DNA from: Gammaproteobacteria bacterium
GTDB taxonomy: Bacteria > Pseudomonadota > Gammaproteobacteria > GRL18
Reading direction: 5' to 3'
Length of the DNA stretch: 64,000 bases
Assembly: GCA_026994225.1 (NCBI GenBank)
Contig: JALWRI010000097.1
Span: 77,042 to 141,041 of the forward strand
In this document: positions 54,510 through 63,886 of the stretch, piece by piece
Numbering within the stretch: the first letter of the stretch is position 1
Layout of the letters: each line of letters opens with the position of its first letter
Program-made: the position numbers and the translations under genes
The notes under the pieces: generated by a model
What the model saw: the letters and a program-made list of their open reading frames with translations, nothing else
Told to the model about the DNA's origin: nothing
The model's database searches: none

Positions 54510-55679
54510 ATGAATATAAATAGTATTTATTCTTATCAGTGGCATTATTGGTGGAGTGGAATTTTTTTTCTATTATTCTTCTCTATCGCTGATGCAAAAA
54601 ATATAGATGAACCATTAACACGTAGTAAGTTACAACAATTACAGCAAAATATTACTTCTTTACAAGCACAGTTGACGCAAGTAAAAGATAATTATTCAGT
54701 AACAATGAATGCACTCACTGTTGCCGAAAAACAGATTGCAAAAGTATCCCAAAATATACGCTTATTACAGCAAGAAATGCAACGTACTGCTAAAGCCTTA
54801 AAGAGTAATCAACAACAATTAGTAGAACAACAGCAACAATTAGATAAACACAAAGTGTTATTAGTACAACAACTGCAAGCCAGTTATGTTTCTGGTAGGC
54901 AAGAATATATTAAATTATGGTTAAATCAGCAAGAGCCTGCACGTTTAGGAAGAATATTACAATATTATAATTATTTTAATAAACAAAGAGCCCGGCAAAT
55001 TACTGCGGTAAAAAAAATGCTGGCGGATATTACCCAGTTGCAACAATCTATTCAAACTAAACAACAACAGCAAAAACAAAATCAACAAGTGTTAATGCAA
55101 GAAAAAGCACAGCTAACAACACAGCAAACACTGCGTTTAGAAGCTATCACTCATTTACGTGCAGAAATCAAAAAAAAAGGCGATGCGTTATTTGTTTTAC
55201 AAAAGCAAGAAAAGCAATTACAAAACCTGTTACAAGCAATACAAAAAGTAATGTATGAAATTCCTCAAACGGTTGATGTGATGTTTGCGGAAAAAAAATT
55301 ACAATTACCCCCCCCAGCAAAGGGTAAGTTACGTAATTTATATGGCCATTGGCGACGTTTGGGTAAATTACGTTGGCAAGGTATTTTGATTGATGGAAAA
55401 ATGGGAGATCAAGTAAAAAGTGTTTTTCATGGACGGGTAGCTTTTGCTGATTGGCTACGAGGGTATGGATTAATTATGATTATTGATCATGGTAAGGGAT
55501 ATATGAGTTTATATGGTCATAACCAAAGTTTATTAAAAGAGGTAGGTGATTGGGTATCTACTGGAGAAACTATTGCTTTACTAGGGAATAGTGGTGGTTA
55601 CAGTCAACCTGCATTGTATTTTGAAATCCGTTATCAAAGTCAGCCATTAAATCCTGTACAATGGCTTTCTCAACGTTAA
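54510..55679 (+). CDS. envC: EnvC-like murein hydrolase activator
   Basis: 389 residues: an N-terminal signal peptide ending near 'SIADA' (residue 29), a long Gln-rich coiled coil from about residue 38 to 255, and a C-terminal LytM/M23 domain. The LytM domain is degenerate. 'GILIDGK' lacks the first zinc His and the usual HxH reads 'ALYFEI', although 'YGHN' is kept. This matches EnvC, which does not cut peptidoglycan itself but activates the amidases AmiA and AmiB at the septum from the periplasm. The gene lies 41 bases after gpmI and 11 before the S41 peptidase. Confidence 0.92.
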   Translation: MNINSIYSYQWHYWWSGIFFLLFFSIADAKNIDEPLTRSKLQQLQQNITSLQAQLTQVKDNYSVTMNALTVAEKQIAKVSQNIRLLQQEMQRTAKALKSNQQQLVEQQQQLDKHKVLLVQQLQASYVSGRQEYIKLWLNQQEPARLGRILQYYNYFNKQRARQITAVKKMLADITQLQQSIQTKQQQQKQNQQVLMQEKAQLTTQQTLRLEAITHLRAEIKKKGDALFVLQKQEKQLQNLLQAIQKVMYEIPQTVDVMFAEKKLQLPPPAKGKLRNLYGHWRRLGKLRWQGILIDGKMGDQVKSVFHGRVAFADWLRGYGLIMIIDHGKGYMSLYGHNQSLLKEVGDWVSTGETIALLGNSGGYSQPALYFEIRYQSQPLNPVQWLSQR

Positions 55680-55690
55680 GGAAATAATTT

Positions 55691-57004
55691 ATGAAGTTAA
55701 TGTTAAAGTATGTAGTCGTCAGTTTTACTGGTGTTATTTTGGGAATAAGTCTTGCTATGAGTAGTGGTGTAATGGCAGAAAAACAACCGTTACCCATCAA
55801 AGAATTACGGGAATTTACTGATGTTTTTTCCCGAATAAAAACCGATTATGTAGAAGAAGTCGATGATCGGACACTATTGAATTTTGCTATCCGAGGAATG
55901 CTATCAGGTTTAGATCCCCATTCTAGTTATTTGGATAAAGAAGACTTTAAAGACTTGCAAATTGGTACGAGTGGAGAATTTGGTGGATTAGGTATTGAAG
56001 TAGGTATGGAAAATGGTTTTATTAAAGTAATTTCTCCTATTGATGATACACCAGCAAAAAAAGCGGGTATTTTAGCAGGGGATCTTATTATTCGTATTAA
56101 TGATGAATCGTTAAAAGATATTAATCTTAATGATGCGGTAGATAAAATGCGAGGTAAACCGAATACTGATATAAAATTGACCCTTTTACGAGAAGGGGAG
56201 GATAAACCCCTGGAAATCACCATTACTCGTGCCATTATAAAAGTAAAAAGTGTACGTAGTAAGTTATTACACGATCATTATGGTTATGTGCGTATTTCAC
56301 AGTTTCAAGCGCATACCGGTGAACAAATGTTCAAAGCAATAAAAAAATTGATAAAACAAAGTAAAGATAGTCTATATGGCATGATTTTAGATTTACGCAA
56401 TAATCCAGGGGGGGTACTAACCGCTTCAATAGAGGTCTCTGATGCTTTTTTAAATAAAGGTTTAATTGTCTATACAGAAGGACGAATTGATGATTCAATA
56501 TTAAAATTTTCAGCAAAAAAAGGGGATATTCTCAATGGTAAACCCTTAGTGGTGTTAGTCAATGCTGGATCAGCATCTGCTTCAGAAATTGTTGCTGGCG
56601 CATTACAAGATCATAAACGTGCGATTATTATGGGAAAAACCACCTTTGGAAAAGGTTCAGTACAAAGTATTTTACCTTTAACTAAAACCACTGCATTAAA
56701 ACTTACGACTGCCCGTTATTTTACACCTTCTGGAAAATCTATTCAGGCAGAAGGTATTAAACCAGATATTGAATTAGATGATATTTCCTTAAAGCATGTA
56801 GAAACTAATACATTACTCAAAGAGGTTAATTTAAGTCGACATTTAGATAAAGGTGATAAATCATCTAATAATCAAAAGAATAAAAAGACGCTATCTGCAA
56901 AAAAAGATAACAAAGCGCAAGAAGATAAAGAGATTAAAGATTACGCATTGCATGAAGCGATAATGTTACTAAAAGGGTTAAGCATTTATTCAGCAAGCAA
57001 ATAA
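55691..57004 (+). CDS. ctpA: C-terminal processing peptidase, S41 family
   Basis: 437 residues. An N-terminal membrane or signal segment ('YVVVSFTGVILGISLAM') is followed by a CtpA-type helix pair ('YVEEVDDRTLLNFAIRGMLSGLDPHSSYL'), a PDZ domain at about 95-180, and the S41 domain with 'LDLRNNPGGVL'. The catalytic dyad is S296 in 'GSASASEIVAGAL' and K321 in 'TTFGKGSVQ', 25 residues apart as in the family. It acts in the periplasm on C-terminal tails, including regulators of peptidoglycan hydrolases, which suits its place after envC. AAGGAAA overlaps the envC stop and serves as ribosome site. Confidence 0.95.
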   Translation: MKLMLKYVVVSFTGVILGISLAMSSGVMAEKQPLPIKELREFTDVFSRIKTDYVEEVDDRTLLNFAIRGMLSGLDPHSSYLDKEDFKDLQIGTSGEFGGLGIEVGMENGFIKVISPIDDTPAKKAGILAGDLIIRINDESLKDINLNDAVDKMRGKPNTDIKLTLLREGEDKPLEITITRAIIKVKSVRSKLLHDHYGYVRISQFQAHTGEQMFKAIKKLIKQSKDSLYGMILDLRNNPGGVLTASIEVSDAFLNKGLIVYTEGRIDDSILKFSAKKGDILNGKPLVVLVNAGSASASEIVAGALQDHKRAIIMGKTTFGKGSVQSILPLTKTTALKLTTARYFTPSGKSIQAEGIKPDIELDDISLKHVETNTLLKEVNLSRHLDKGDKSSNNQKNKKTLSAKKDNKAQEDKEIKDYALHEAIMLLKGLSIYSASK

Positions 57005-57046
57005 TATCTGGAAGGAAATACCTTTCCCAAGCCAAAGAATAGCGTT

Positions 57047-58171
57047 TTAGACAGGATAGATAGCACCGAGTATAACCGGCTGACTTGCACCGGTTACGCT
57101 GGGTAAATTACCTGTCTGATAATGTAAGGTTCGCCATCCTAGCCAGGCAAATGCACAGGCTTCTACCCAATCAGGATGTAGCCCGTATTTTTCAGTAGAT
57201 ACGACTGGGCATTGCAGATGTTGTTGTAAACGTTGCATTAAGTAATGGTTATGCACTCCTCCTCCACATACTAGTAATTCATCACTATGCTGAGCATATT
57301 GGTGAATAGCTATGGCTATACTTTGGGCAGTAAGTTCCAGCAATGTGGCTTGTACATCTATTGCTGTAATATCTGGAAAAGCATTTAAGTGTACTTGTAA
57401 CCAAGCAAGATTAAAATCTTCTCGCCCAGTGCTTTTAGGTATCGCCCGACTAAAGTAACTATCTTGTAGCATATTTTGTAATAATTGTAGATGAACCGTC
57501 CCCGCTTTTGCCCAACTGCCATTGCTATCATAGTGTTGTTGACGGTGTTGGTATATCCATTGATCCAATAATGTATTACCTGGGCCGGTATCAAAACCTA
57601 TTACTGTTTTATTTGCCTCAAGTAAAGTAATATTAGCGATACCCCCGATATTTAATATAATACGCTTTTTATCAGGATCAGAAAAAATAGCCTGGTGAAA
57701 AGCAGGTACAAGCGGTGCGCCTTGCCCTTTTGCCGCAATATCTTTGCGCCTAAAATCAGCGATAGTTGTAATCTTGGTAAGATAACTAATTGTATTAGGA
57801 TCACCAATTTGTAAACTATTAGGATAATCATCTTTGACTAAATGACGGATAGTTTGCCCATGACTTGCTATCGCAGCAATCTCATCAGGATCTAAATGAT
57901 ATTGATCAATTAATTGTAATACTGCCTCTGCAAGTAATTGTCCCATTTGTATATCAGCACGTGCCATACGAATAATCTCATTGTCTCCTGGTATACATAA
58001 AGCATGTAATTGTTGTTGTAGTGAATGTGGGATAGCTGTATTGCTGGTAGCAATTAATTGAGGTAGAGGCAAAAAGGGATCAAAATCAACTAAAGCTGCA
58101 TCAATACCATCCATACTTGTCCCAGACATTAAACCAATAATACGCTTTTTTTTAGTTTTGGTATTTTGCAA
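57047..58171 (-). CDS. anmK: Anhydro-N-acetylmuramic acid kinase
   Basis: Phosphorylates and opens 1,6-anhydro-MurNAc during cell-wall recycling, giving MurNAc-6-phosphate. Motifs: 'GLMSGTSMDGIDAALVDF' near the N-terminus, 'GHGQTIRH'-like 'SHGQTIRHL', 'GDPNTISYLTKI', 'DFRRKDIAAKGQGAPLVPAFH', 'NIGGIANITLL', 'GFDTGPGNTLLDQW', 'GREDFNLAWL' and 'LLVCGGGVHN'. At 374 residues it has family length. The start codon is TTG at 58171; no ATG lies in frame before the essential first motif, and no clear ribosome site is seen. It is convergent with ctpA and divergent from galE. Confidence 0.95.
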   Translation of the reverse strand: MQNTKTKKKRIIGLMSGTSMDGIDAALVDFDPFLPLPQLIATSNTAIPHSLQQQLHALCIPGDNEIIRMARADIQMGQLLAEAVLQLIDQYHLDPDEIAAIASHGQTIRHLVKDDYPNSLQIGDPNTISYLTKITTIADFRRKDIAAKGQGAPLVPAFHQAIFSDPDKKRIILNIGGIANITLLEANKTVIGFDTGPGNTLLDQWIYQHRQQHYDSNGSWAKAGTVHLQLLQNMLQDSYFSRAIPKSTGREDFNLAWLQVHLNAFPDITAIDVQATLLELTAQSIAIAIHQYAQHSDELLVCGGGVHNHYLMQRLQQHLQCPVVSTEKYGLHPDWVEACAFAWLGWRTLHYQTGNLPSVTGASQPVILGAIYPV

Positions 58172-58257
58172 TAGGGTAACTCGCTAAGTTGAAAAAGAGA
58201 TTATAATAGTGTAATTTTCGGTGAAAAGTAAATGAAACATTGAGGTTAGATGAGTAT

Positions 58258-59268
58258 ATGCAGATTTTAGTAACAGGAGGAGCAGGATATATAGGTAGTC
58301 ATACTTGTATCTGTTTATTAGAACAAGGGCATGATGTGATTGTCATTGATAATTTATCTAATTCTCATCAGCAAGCCTTGTCCAGAGTGGAAAAAATTAC
58401 AGGTAAAAAATTAACTTTTTATCAAGAAGATATTTTACATCAAACTGTTTTAGAAAGGATTTTTAACACACATACTATTGATGCAGTTATTCATTTTGCT
58501 GGTCTTAAAGCTGTAGGCGAATCAACCCAAATACCTTTACAATATTACCATAATAATATTACTGGGAGTTTAGTCTTGCTAGAAGTAATGCAGCAATATC
58601 AGGTCAAAAATCTGGTATTTAGTTCTTCTGCTACGGTATATGGTGATCCAAAACAATTACCCATTACTGAAGATTTCCCCACATCAGCAAATAATCCGTA
58701 TGGACGTTCTAAATTACTCATTGAGGAAGTATGTCGGGATATATACCATGCTGATCCCTTATGGAATATTGCATTATTACGTTATTTTAACCCTATAGGC
58801 GCACACCACTCAGGACAAATTGGAGAAGATCCACAAGGTATTCCAAATAATTTACTTCCCTATATTGCACAAGTTGCTGTGGGTAAACGAGAGAGCTTAT
58901 CTATTTTTGGCAATGACTATGCAACTTGCGATGGTACAGGAGTGCGGGATTATATTCATGTGATGGATTTAGCAGAAGGACATAGTAAAGCATTGGATAA
59001 ACTACAAACTCAACCTGGCCTGGTAGTCTATAATTTGGGAACGGGAAAAGGATATAGTGTTTTGGAAGTATTACATGCTTTCGAGCAGGTAGCAAAAAAA
59101 GCAATTCCTTATCATATTGTAGCACGACGAGCAGGGGATATTGCAGCATGTTATGCCGATCCTCATTTAGCTAAAAAAGAATTGGGTTGGATAGCAAAAA
59201 GGGATTTACATGATATGGTTTCTGATACTTGGCACTGGCAAATACATAATCCACAAGGCTATATATAG
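58258..59268 (+). CDS. galE: UDP-glucose 4-epimerase
   Basis: Interconverts UDP-glucose and UDP-galactose with bound NAD, supplying galactose for surface glycans. From ATG 58258 (336 residues, normal length) it shows 'ILVTGGAGYIGSHTC', 'VIHFAGLKAVGES', the catalytic 'FSSSATVYGDP' and 'NPYGRSKLLIEE' (Tyr/Lys pair), 'RYFNPIGAH', 'RDYIHVMDLAEGH' and 'YNLGTGKGYSVLE'. An in-frame TTG at 58240 is less likely. It is divergent from anmK and convergent with the ABC permease pair, with no sugar-pathway partner adjacent. Confidence 0.96.
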   Translation: MQILVTGGAGYIGSHTCICLLEQGHDVIVIDNLSNSHQQALSRVEKITGKKLTFYQEDILHQTVLERIFNTHTIDAVIHFAGLKAVGESTQIPLQYYHNNITGSLVLLEVMQQYQVKNLVFSSSATVYGDPKQLPITEDFPTSANNPYGRSKLLIEEVCRDIYHADPLWNIALLRYFNPIGAHHSGQIGEDPQGIPNNLLPYIAQVAVGKRESLSIFGNDYATCDGTGVRDYIHVMDLAEGHSKALDKLQTQPGLVVYNLGTGKGYSVLEVLHAFEQVAKKAIPYHIVARRAGDIAACYADPHLAKKELGWIAKRDLHDMVSDTWHWQIHNPQGYI

Positions 59269-59323
59269 TTAACGTTTGCACTTTTTTAACCATAAAAGGT
59301 AGCTCAATGGAGACGATTAATGG

Positions 59324-60781
59324 CTATGAGTTGCTATTGAAACGTGGATCAAAAGCATCTCGAATACTATCAGCAAAAATATTTACAGCTAATACCAAAG
59401 TGAACATAAAACTAAAGGCTGCAACTAATGTCCACCATACTACTGGTTCTCTTGCCATTTCAAGACGAGCACCATTGATCATATTACCCCAAGAATGCAT
59501 TGTTGGATCAACACCCACTCCAATATAAGAGAGTACTGCCTCAGCTAATACCAAACTGCTAAAATCTAAAACCAGACTAATCAAAACCAAGTGCATCACA
59601 TTCGGTACAATATGCCTGTGCATTAATGTCAATGAATGTACCCCAAAGGCTCTTGCTGCTTGTATATATTCCATTTCACGCAATTTCAATGTTTCTGCAC
59701 GTAATAAACGACATAAACCGGTCCAGGAAGTTGTACCTAAAATAATACATAAAAATAATAAACGTAAATCAGCACGTTCTTCCGTGCTGTAATGGATAGT
59801 GCTATTATTTAATTGTACCTCTACCATTAGTACAGCTGCTGTAATTAAAAGTACACCGGGTATGGAATTGAGTGTGGTATATAAATATTGAATAATATCA
59901 TCAACCCAACCTCGAAAATAGCCCGCCATAATTCCTAATAATAATGCAATAGGCAATAATATTAAGGTTGCTAAAGTACCAATAAGTAATCCAGTACGAA
60001 TGCTTTTGATACTTAGATATAAAACATCTTGCCCAACTTTATCCGTACCAAAGATATGATAGCCATTCGATAATGTGATAATCATACCGATACTAATAAA
60101 AATAAGCATTAGAGTAAATAAGGCACTATTCCAGGGCAGTGTCGTATTACCTTTGAGAATATCTCGTAACTGCGAAATACGAAAAAAAGAATGAAATAAT
60201 AGATAACATAACAACAATAAAGCGATACCTGTTGCCAATAATCCTAGCAATATACCTTGTAGCATTTTAAAAATAATATCTGTGTTATCTCTGTCTTGTG
60301 TTTTTGCAGAGTGTAAACGGGGATAATCACGCTGTGTTTGCCCATTTTCCAGTTCAATATTTTCTTTACTGTATAAATGTGTAGCAAAGGGAGCGGAATA
60401 CGTTTTTTCCGTTTGTTCTTTAAGCGGTAATAATGCCAAATCTAAAACACTATATAATGCACTGTAATTTTGTTGTGCCTGATTTTCAATAAAACGAAAA
60501 TGTAATGAATCTAAAATACCTATACTGGCGTAGGTAAGTAATATGATGGCACTGCTCATACCGAGGCGATGTTTAAATACTTGTTGCCAATTTTTACGTA
60601 AATGTGGTTTTTTCCATATTTGTTTGATAGCAATAGTAAGTAAAAGTAATAATAAAAATAAAAAGCCGTCTGTCCAAAGTATTATTATTTTTATAGGTAA
60701 CCAGGCATAGCTTATAATAAGACAAAAAATGAGTGTCAAAAAAAGAAATAATAATTGTTTATTACTATTATTTATTATCAT
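59324..60781 (-). CDS. Oligopeptide/microcin C-type ABC permease, DppC/YejE family, with long N-terminal extension
   Basis: 485 residues, longer than typical YejE (about 340). The C-terminal 270 residues form the standard permease: 'HIFGTDKVGQDVLYLSIKSI', several helices, and the EAA loop 'EYIQAARAFGVHSLTLMHRH' contacting the ATPase. It ends 'ADSIRDAFDPRF'. The first 210 residues add about four hydrophobic helices and a soluble loop of about 75 residues between helices 3 and 4. The start overlaps the stop of the upstream permease as ATGA, so they are translationally coupled. No ATPase or binding-protein gene is adjacent. The substrate is unknown; peptides are the family norm. Confidence 0.88.
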   Translation of the reverse strand: MIINNSNKQLLFLFLTLIFCLIISYAWLPIKIIILWTDGFLFLLLLLLTIAIKQIWKKPHLRKNWQQVFKHRLGMSSAIILLTYASIGILDSLHFRFIENQAQQNYSALYSVLDLALLPLKEQTEKTYSAPFATHLYSKENIELENGQTQRDYPRLHSAKTQDRDNTDIIFKMLQGILLGLLATGIALLLLCYLLFHSFFRISQLRDILKGNTTLPWNSALFTLMLIFISIGMIITLSNGYHIFGTDKVGQDVLYLSIKSIRTGLLIGTLATLILLPIALLLGIMAGYFRGWVDDIIQYLYTTLNSIPGVLLITAAVLMVEVQLNNSTIHYSTEERADLRLLFLCIILGTTSWTGLCRLLRAETLKLREMEYIQAARAFGVHSLTLMHRHIVPNVMHLVLISLVLDFSSLVLAEAVLSYIGVGVDPTMHSWGNMINGARLEMAREPVVWWTLVAAFSFMFTLVLAVNIFADSIRDAFDPRFNSNS

Positions 60782-61752
60782 AATTTGACTCGTGGATCGA
60801 CTAAGGTATAAGAAATATCCGTCAGCAACAAGCCTAAAACATATAATACAGAGCCTAAAAATACCATTGCCCGAACAATAGCAAAATCTTGTTGATTAAT
60901 TGCATCAATGGTATAGCTTCCAAGCCCGGGTATAGCAAAAAAGGATTCCATTAATAAACTCCCCATAAATAGTAAGGGTAAAATGATCACAACACCTGTT
61001 AAAATTGGTATCATAGCATTTTTCAATACATGTAAAAACAATACCCGTGCTTCAGATAATCCTTTAGCACGGGCAGTGCGTACATAGTCCTTATTAATTT
61101 CTTCTAAAAATAAGGTACGGTACCAACGTGTACCTGAACCGATACCAGATATTACGCCTATAATAACCGGTAAAACAAGAAATTTTATACTAGATAAACC
61201 TTCATGATAGCCAGAAATAGGCACTAAGTGAAAGAGTTTACCAATGATATATTGCCCACCAATAATATAAAACAGCGCAGAAATAGACATTAAAATAATA
61301 CATAGAATAACACCAACAATATCAATATAGCTGGCACGGAAAAAAACTAACAATAAGGCAAAGGTAATATTAACTAAAAGCCCCACTAACAATGTTGGTA
61401 CAGCCAGTGCTAAACTTGGTTGCATACGTTGTTGAATATCATACGATATATCCCGTCCTGCATCAGAATTACCAAAATTAAACATAAATAAAGACAATGA
61501 CTTATTAAAAAAGATAGTATCGGTGAGTTGTTGTAGCCCAGTTTGCTCAGAATTAATGAATAATGGTTTATCATAACCATGATTAACCTTCCATTGAGTA
61601 ATAGCATCTTGCTGTACATGCTTTTGTCCCAAATGCATACGAGCCATATCATCAGGCGTATTGATGATAAAAAATAAGATAAAGGTTAAAATATTGACAC
61701 CCAATAAAATAGGAAACGCATACAAAATGCGGCGAATGATATAAGTAATCAT
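60778..61752 (-). CDS. Oligopeptide/microcin C-type ABC permease, DppB/YejB family
   Basis: 324 residues. It opens with the DppB-type helix 'YIIRRILYAFPILLGVNILTFILFF', then a periplasmic loop, five further helices, and the EAA motif 'YVRTARAKGLSEARVLFLHV' before 'KNAMIPILTG'. It ends 'LLTDISYTLVDPRVKL', as expected. A YejB-type feature is 'DSAGRDISYDIQQRM'-like 'DAGRDISYDIQQRM'. It pairs with the DppC/YejE-type permease by a 4-base overlap to form the membrane channel of an importer. Binding protein and ATPase are missing here and must be elsewhere. Confidence 0.9.
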   Translation of the reverse strand: MITYIIRRILYAFPILLGVNILTFILFFIINTPDDMARMHLGQKHVQQDAITQWKVNHGYDKPLFINSEQTGLQQLTDTIFFNKSLSLFMFNFGNSDAGRDISYDIQQRMQPSLALAVPTLLVGLLVNITFALLLVFFRASYIDIVGVILCIILMSISALFYIIGGQYIIGKLFHLVPISGYHEGLSSIKFLVLPVIIGVISGIGSGTRWYRTLFLEEINKDYVRTARAKGLSEARVLFLHVLKNAMIPILTGVVIILPLLFMGSLLMESFFAIPGLGSYTIDAINQQDFAIVRAMVFLGSVLYVLGLLLTDISYTLVDPRVKL

Positions 61753-62255
61753 AGATAATAGTCACTCAATTTTTAGACTCTGATATGTTATATATTTTGT
61801 GGCAAAAAAACGTCTTTCCTGTCTTTAGCTAAAGGCTCATTGGATATAGGTTTGAATATTAGGATGAAGTTGATAACTTGTTTTTCCATTAATTTACCAA
61901 TAACTATCCAGCGAAATCAGGTTATTATTGTTTCCATTCGTTGACATTTTTATAGATAGCAGCTAGATTAACATTTCATTTTGTTTGCTGATAATTCAAT
62001 TTCCATAAGCTCTTTAAGAGACAGGGATAAATAATCACCTAATTTATCCTGAGCAGATAAAGCTGTAGAAATAAACAAAACAAACGTGATTAGTAATAGT
62101 TTCATGCAAATTTTCCAAAAAACAGTTTAATTAAGCATAGAGGATTACATTCATTTTACAACATAACACCTTACTCAGTGGCACAAAAAATGCTGCGTAG
62201 AACCTTTCACCATGAAAAAATAAAAATGGCATTTTTTATACCCCTGATGGCTATG
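61753..62255. other. AT-rich gap with one very small ORF and an inverted repeat
   Basis: No full-length gene is visible. It holds the 45-codon ORF at 61968-62105 (minus strand) and a separated inverted repeat, AAAAAATGC at 62185-62193 and GCATTTTTT at 62229-62237, which could form a weak bidirectional terminator after the HEAT-like gene. The rest shows nothing recognisable. Confidence 0.5.
61968..62105 (-). pseudogene. Small exported ORF (45 aa), possible remnant of a TonB-dependent receptor
   Basis: ATG at 62105. 'MKLLLITFVLFISTALSAQ' is a good signal peptide, then 'DKLGDYLSLSLKELMEIELS' and a stop after 'KMKC'. The segment 'LSLKELMEIELS' resembles the short conserved stretch that follows the signal peptide in many TonB-dependent receptors ('LSLEELLNIEVTS' type), after which the plug domain should begin. 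No plug or barrel follows in any frame, so it may be a decayed 5' fragment. A genuine small exported peptide is the alternative. Confidence 0.35.
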
Positions 62256-63665
62256 TTATGTTGTTTTTATTATGAACTCAAGATAATTAATAGCACCTTT
62301 GATCTTTTCATAACTATCACTTTTTTTTAATAAAGATAATTTGTTATTAATACTACTGCGTAAATCATCTGAAAGTTTTTCATAAGAATTAGATCTAACC
62401 CAAGTTATATTATGCAAATAAAAATCTGGAATATTTGAATAATTGAAAAGTATTTCATTTAAGGATTCATTAATATAGTACCAATATGATTTCTTATTAA
62501 TAACCCTTAAATAATCCATAATTCCAGATGATGAAGAAGCTATAAAATATTCTCGTAAATTAATAATTTCTTTTATATCCATAATTTCTGGTAAATACTG
62601 ATATATAATTGTCCTTATTTTACGATTATCTTTTATTAATAATTTCGCATTCAGCACCTTTAACTTATCAATATCAATCATAGATAATGCACGCAAGCAG
62701 ATTAATCTAATATGTTTATTTTTAGAGGAAATTCCTTGAATAAAATAATTAGTATCTTCTTTCTTAGCATAGTCTGCAATATAAAAAAACTCATCACTTT
62801 TTTTATTTTTATATATTTCATAAGCATCTATTTTATAATATTTTTTTAGAAAAAATCTTCCAATATCACGAATTCCATAATTTCTGTCCAGTGAAAAATG
62901 GATCAATTCATCTTGACTAGGTCTTATCCCTTTTTTTATTTGCAAGGAAAGATATTTTCTTCTAACAAAAACTGATTTATCAGATTTCAATCTAATTATT
63001 TCTTTATTATCCAGTAAGTTACATACAGGATGATTTAATAATAATAATCTATTAACGGGTTCTTTATCATCCAACAGCCATTTTCGTAAGAGTTGATCAG
63101 ACTCTAAAGATAGAATGAATAAATACTTTCTAAATCTATGATCTAAAGAAAAAAACTCCTTTTTTTCAATCGTTCTCACTTTAGAAAGGAGAGTTACATT
63201 AATATGTTGCATTGCAGGATCAGAAATAAGAACCTCTTTTCTAGCAAGATACAAGATTAAAAGATAATTTTTACTAATTTCTTCAAAAGAAAGAACTTCA
63301 AAGTTATTCAAAACCCATTCTCTGGCTATACTTCGTATATGGGGAACCCAATCAGATAATCTAAGTAAAATTCTATTTTCATCACCTACTATAAAATTTG
63401 AAATCAAATACCGTAAACAACATTCTCTTATGTATCCAGAGTAGTCGATGGATCCAATCCAGTTCAACAACCTCTCATCGTTCTTTTTTAAAATTTGTTT
63501 ATAATTATTATAATGCCATGTACGTCTATCAAAATCATTCCATAAACTCTCAAAATTTAAATGCTTTAAATCTAATTTAGAATAATTTTTCTTTTTAGAA
63601 ATACAGTTCTTCTTGTTATTAAATAAGTTTTTTAATCTAATGTTTTTTAGACACTTTTTTATCAT
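62256..63665 (-). CDS. HEAT-repeat-like hypothetical protein (469 aa)
   Basis: I do not recognise a family. It is alpha-helical throughout and rich in Lys, Ile, Asn and Leu. Recurrent paired-helix units resemble HEAT repeats: 'DWVPHIRSIAREWVLNNF', 'RNYGIRDIGRFFLKKYY', 'KNKHIRLICLRALSMID' and 'KDNRKIRTIIYQYLPEI'. No signal peptide or membrane helix is seen; the N-terminus is strongly basic (Lys/Asn-rich). Such solenoids usually bind proteins. Base composition is more AT-rich than the neighbouring housekeeping genes, which hints at transfer or weak selection. It overlaps the small ORF upstream by 29 bases. Confidence 0.7.
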   Translation of the reverse strand: MIKKCLKNIRLKNLFNNKKNCISKKKNYSKLDLKHLNFESLWNDFDRRTWHYNNYKQILKKNDERLLNWIGSIDYSGYIRECCLRYLISNFIVGDENRILLRLSDWVPHIRSIAREWVLNNFEVLSFEEISKNYLLILYLARKEVLISDPAMQHINVTLLSKVRTIEKKEFFSLDHRFRKYLFILSLESDQLLRKWLLDDKEPVNRLLLLNHPVCNLLDNKEIIRLKSDKSVFVRRKYLSLQIKKGIRPSQDELIHFSLDRNYGIRDIGRFFLKKYYKIDAYEIYKNKKSDEFFYIADYAKKEDTNYFIQGISSKNKHIRLICLRALSMIDIDKLKVLNAKLLIKDNRKIRTIIYQYLPEIMDIKEIINLREYFIASSSSGIMDYLRVINKKSYWYYINESLNEILFNYSNIPDFYLHNITWVRSNSYEKLSDDLRSSINNKLSLLKKSDSYEKIKGAINYLEFIIKTT

Positions 63666-63807
63666 AGTTTAAGTCGTAATAGTCATCATAATGATTAAAC
63701 TCATAAAAAACCTTCATTATTTTTTCATAACTTGGGTTAATATCTAAGGTGCAAAAAAGTCTTTGCATAAGGGGTTGATTGAATTTTAGGCGTTTCCAGG
63801 AAGCCAT
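63637..63807 (-). CDS. Possible small ORF (56 aa) upstream of the HEAT-like gene
   Basis: ATG at 63807 with AGG about 7 bases upstream. It begins 'MASWKRLKFNQPLMQRLF' and is rich in Tyr and Asp in the middle ('EFNHYDDYYDLNYD'), ending in a basic tail. It overlaps the start of the HEAT-like gene by 29 bases in another frame, an arrangement that would allow translational coupling. There is no homology I can name, so it may be chance. Confidence 0.3.
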   Translation of the reverse strand: MASWKRLKFNQPLMQRLFCTLDINPSYEKIMKVFYEFNHYDDYYDLNYDKKVSKKH

Positions 63808-63838
63808 AAATACCTGCTGTGGCTTTTTAATACTAAAG

Positions 63839-63886
63839 ATACTAATCTTTTTTTCACTAGAAAATCAACCATTTTTATAAATAATT
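63839..63886 (-). repeat. Dispersed ~46-bp repeat, copy 2
   Basis: The reverse complement matches the sequence just after the giant NRPS gene (35842-35887), with 20 identical bases at one end and five mismatches plus a 2-base gap elsewhere. It lies upstream of the small ORF at 63637-63807, in AT-rich sequence without a supported gene. Confidence 0.45.

Noticed and set aside
57005..57046. Terminator between ctpA and anmK
   Set aside because: GGAAGG/CCTTTCC pairs only imperfectly and has no T-run.
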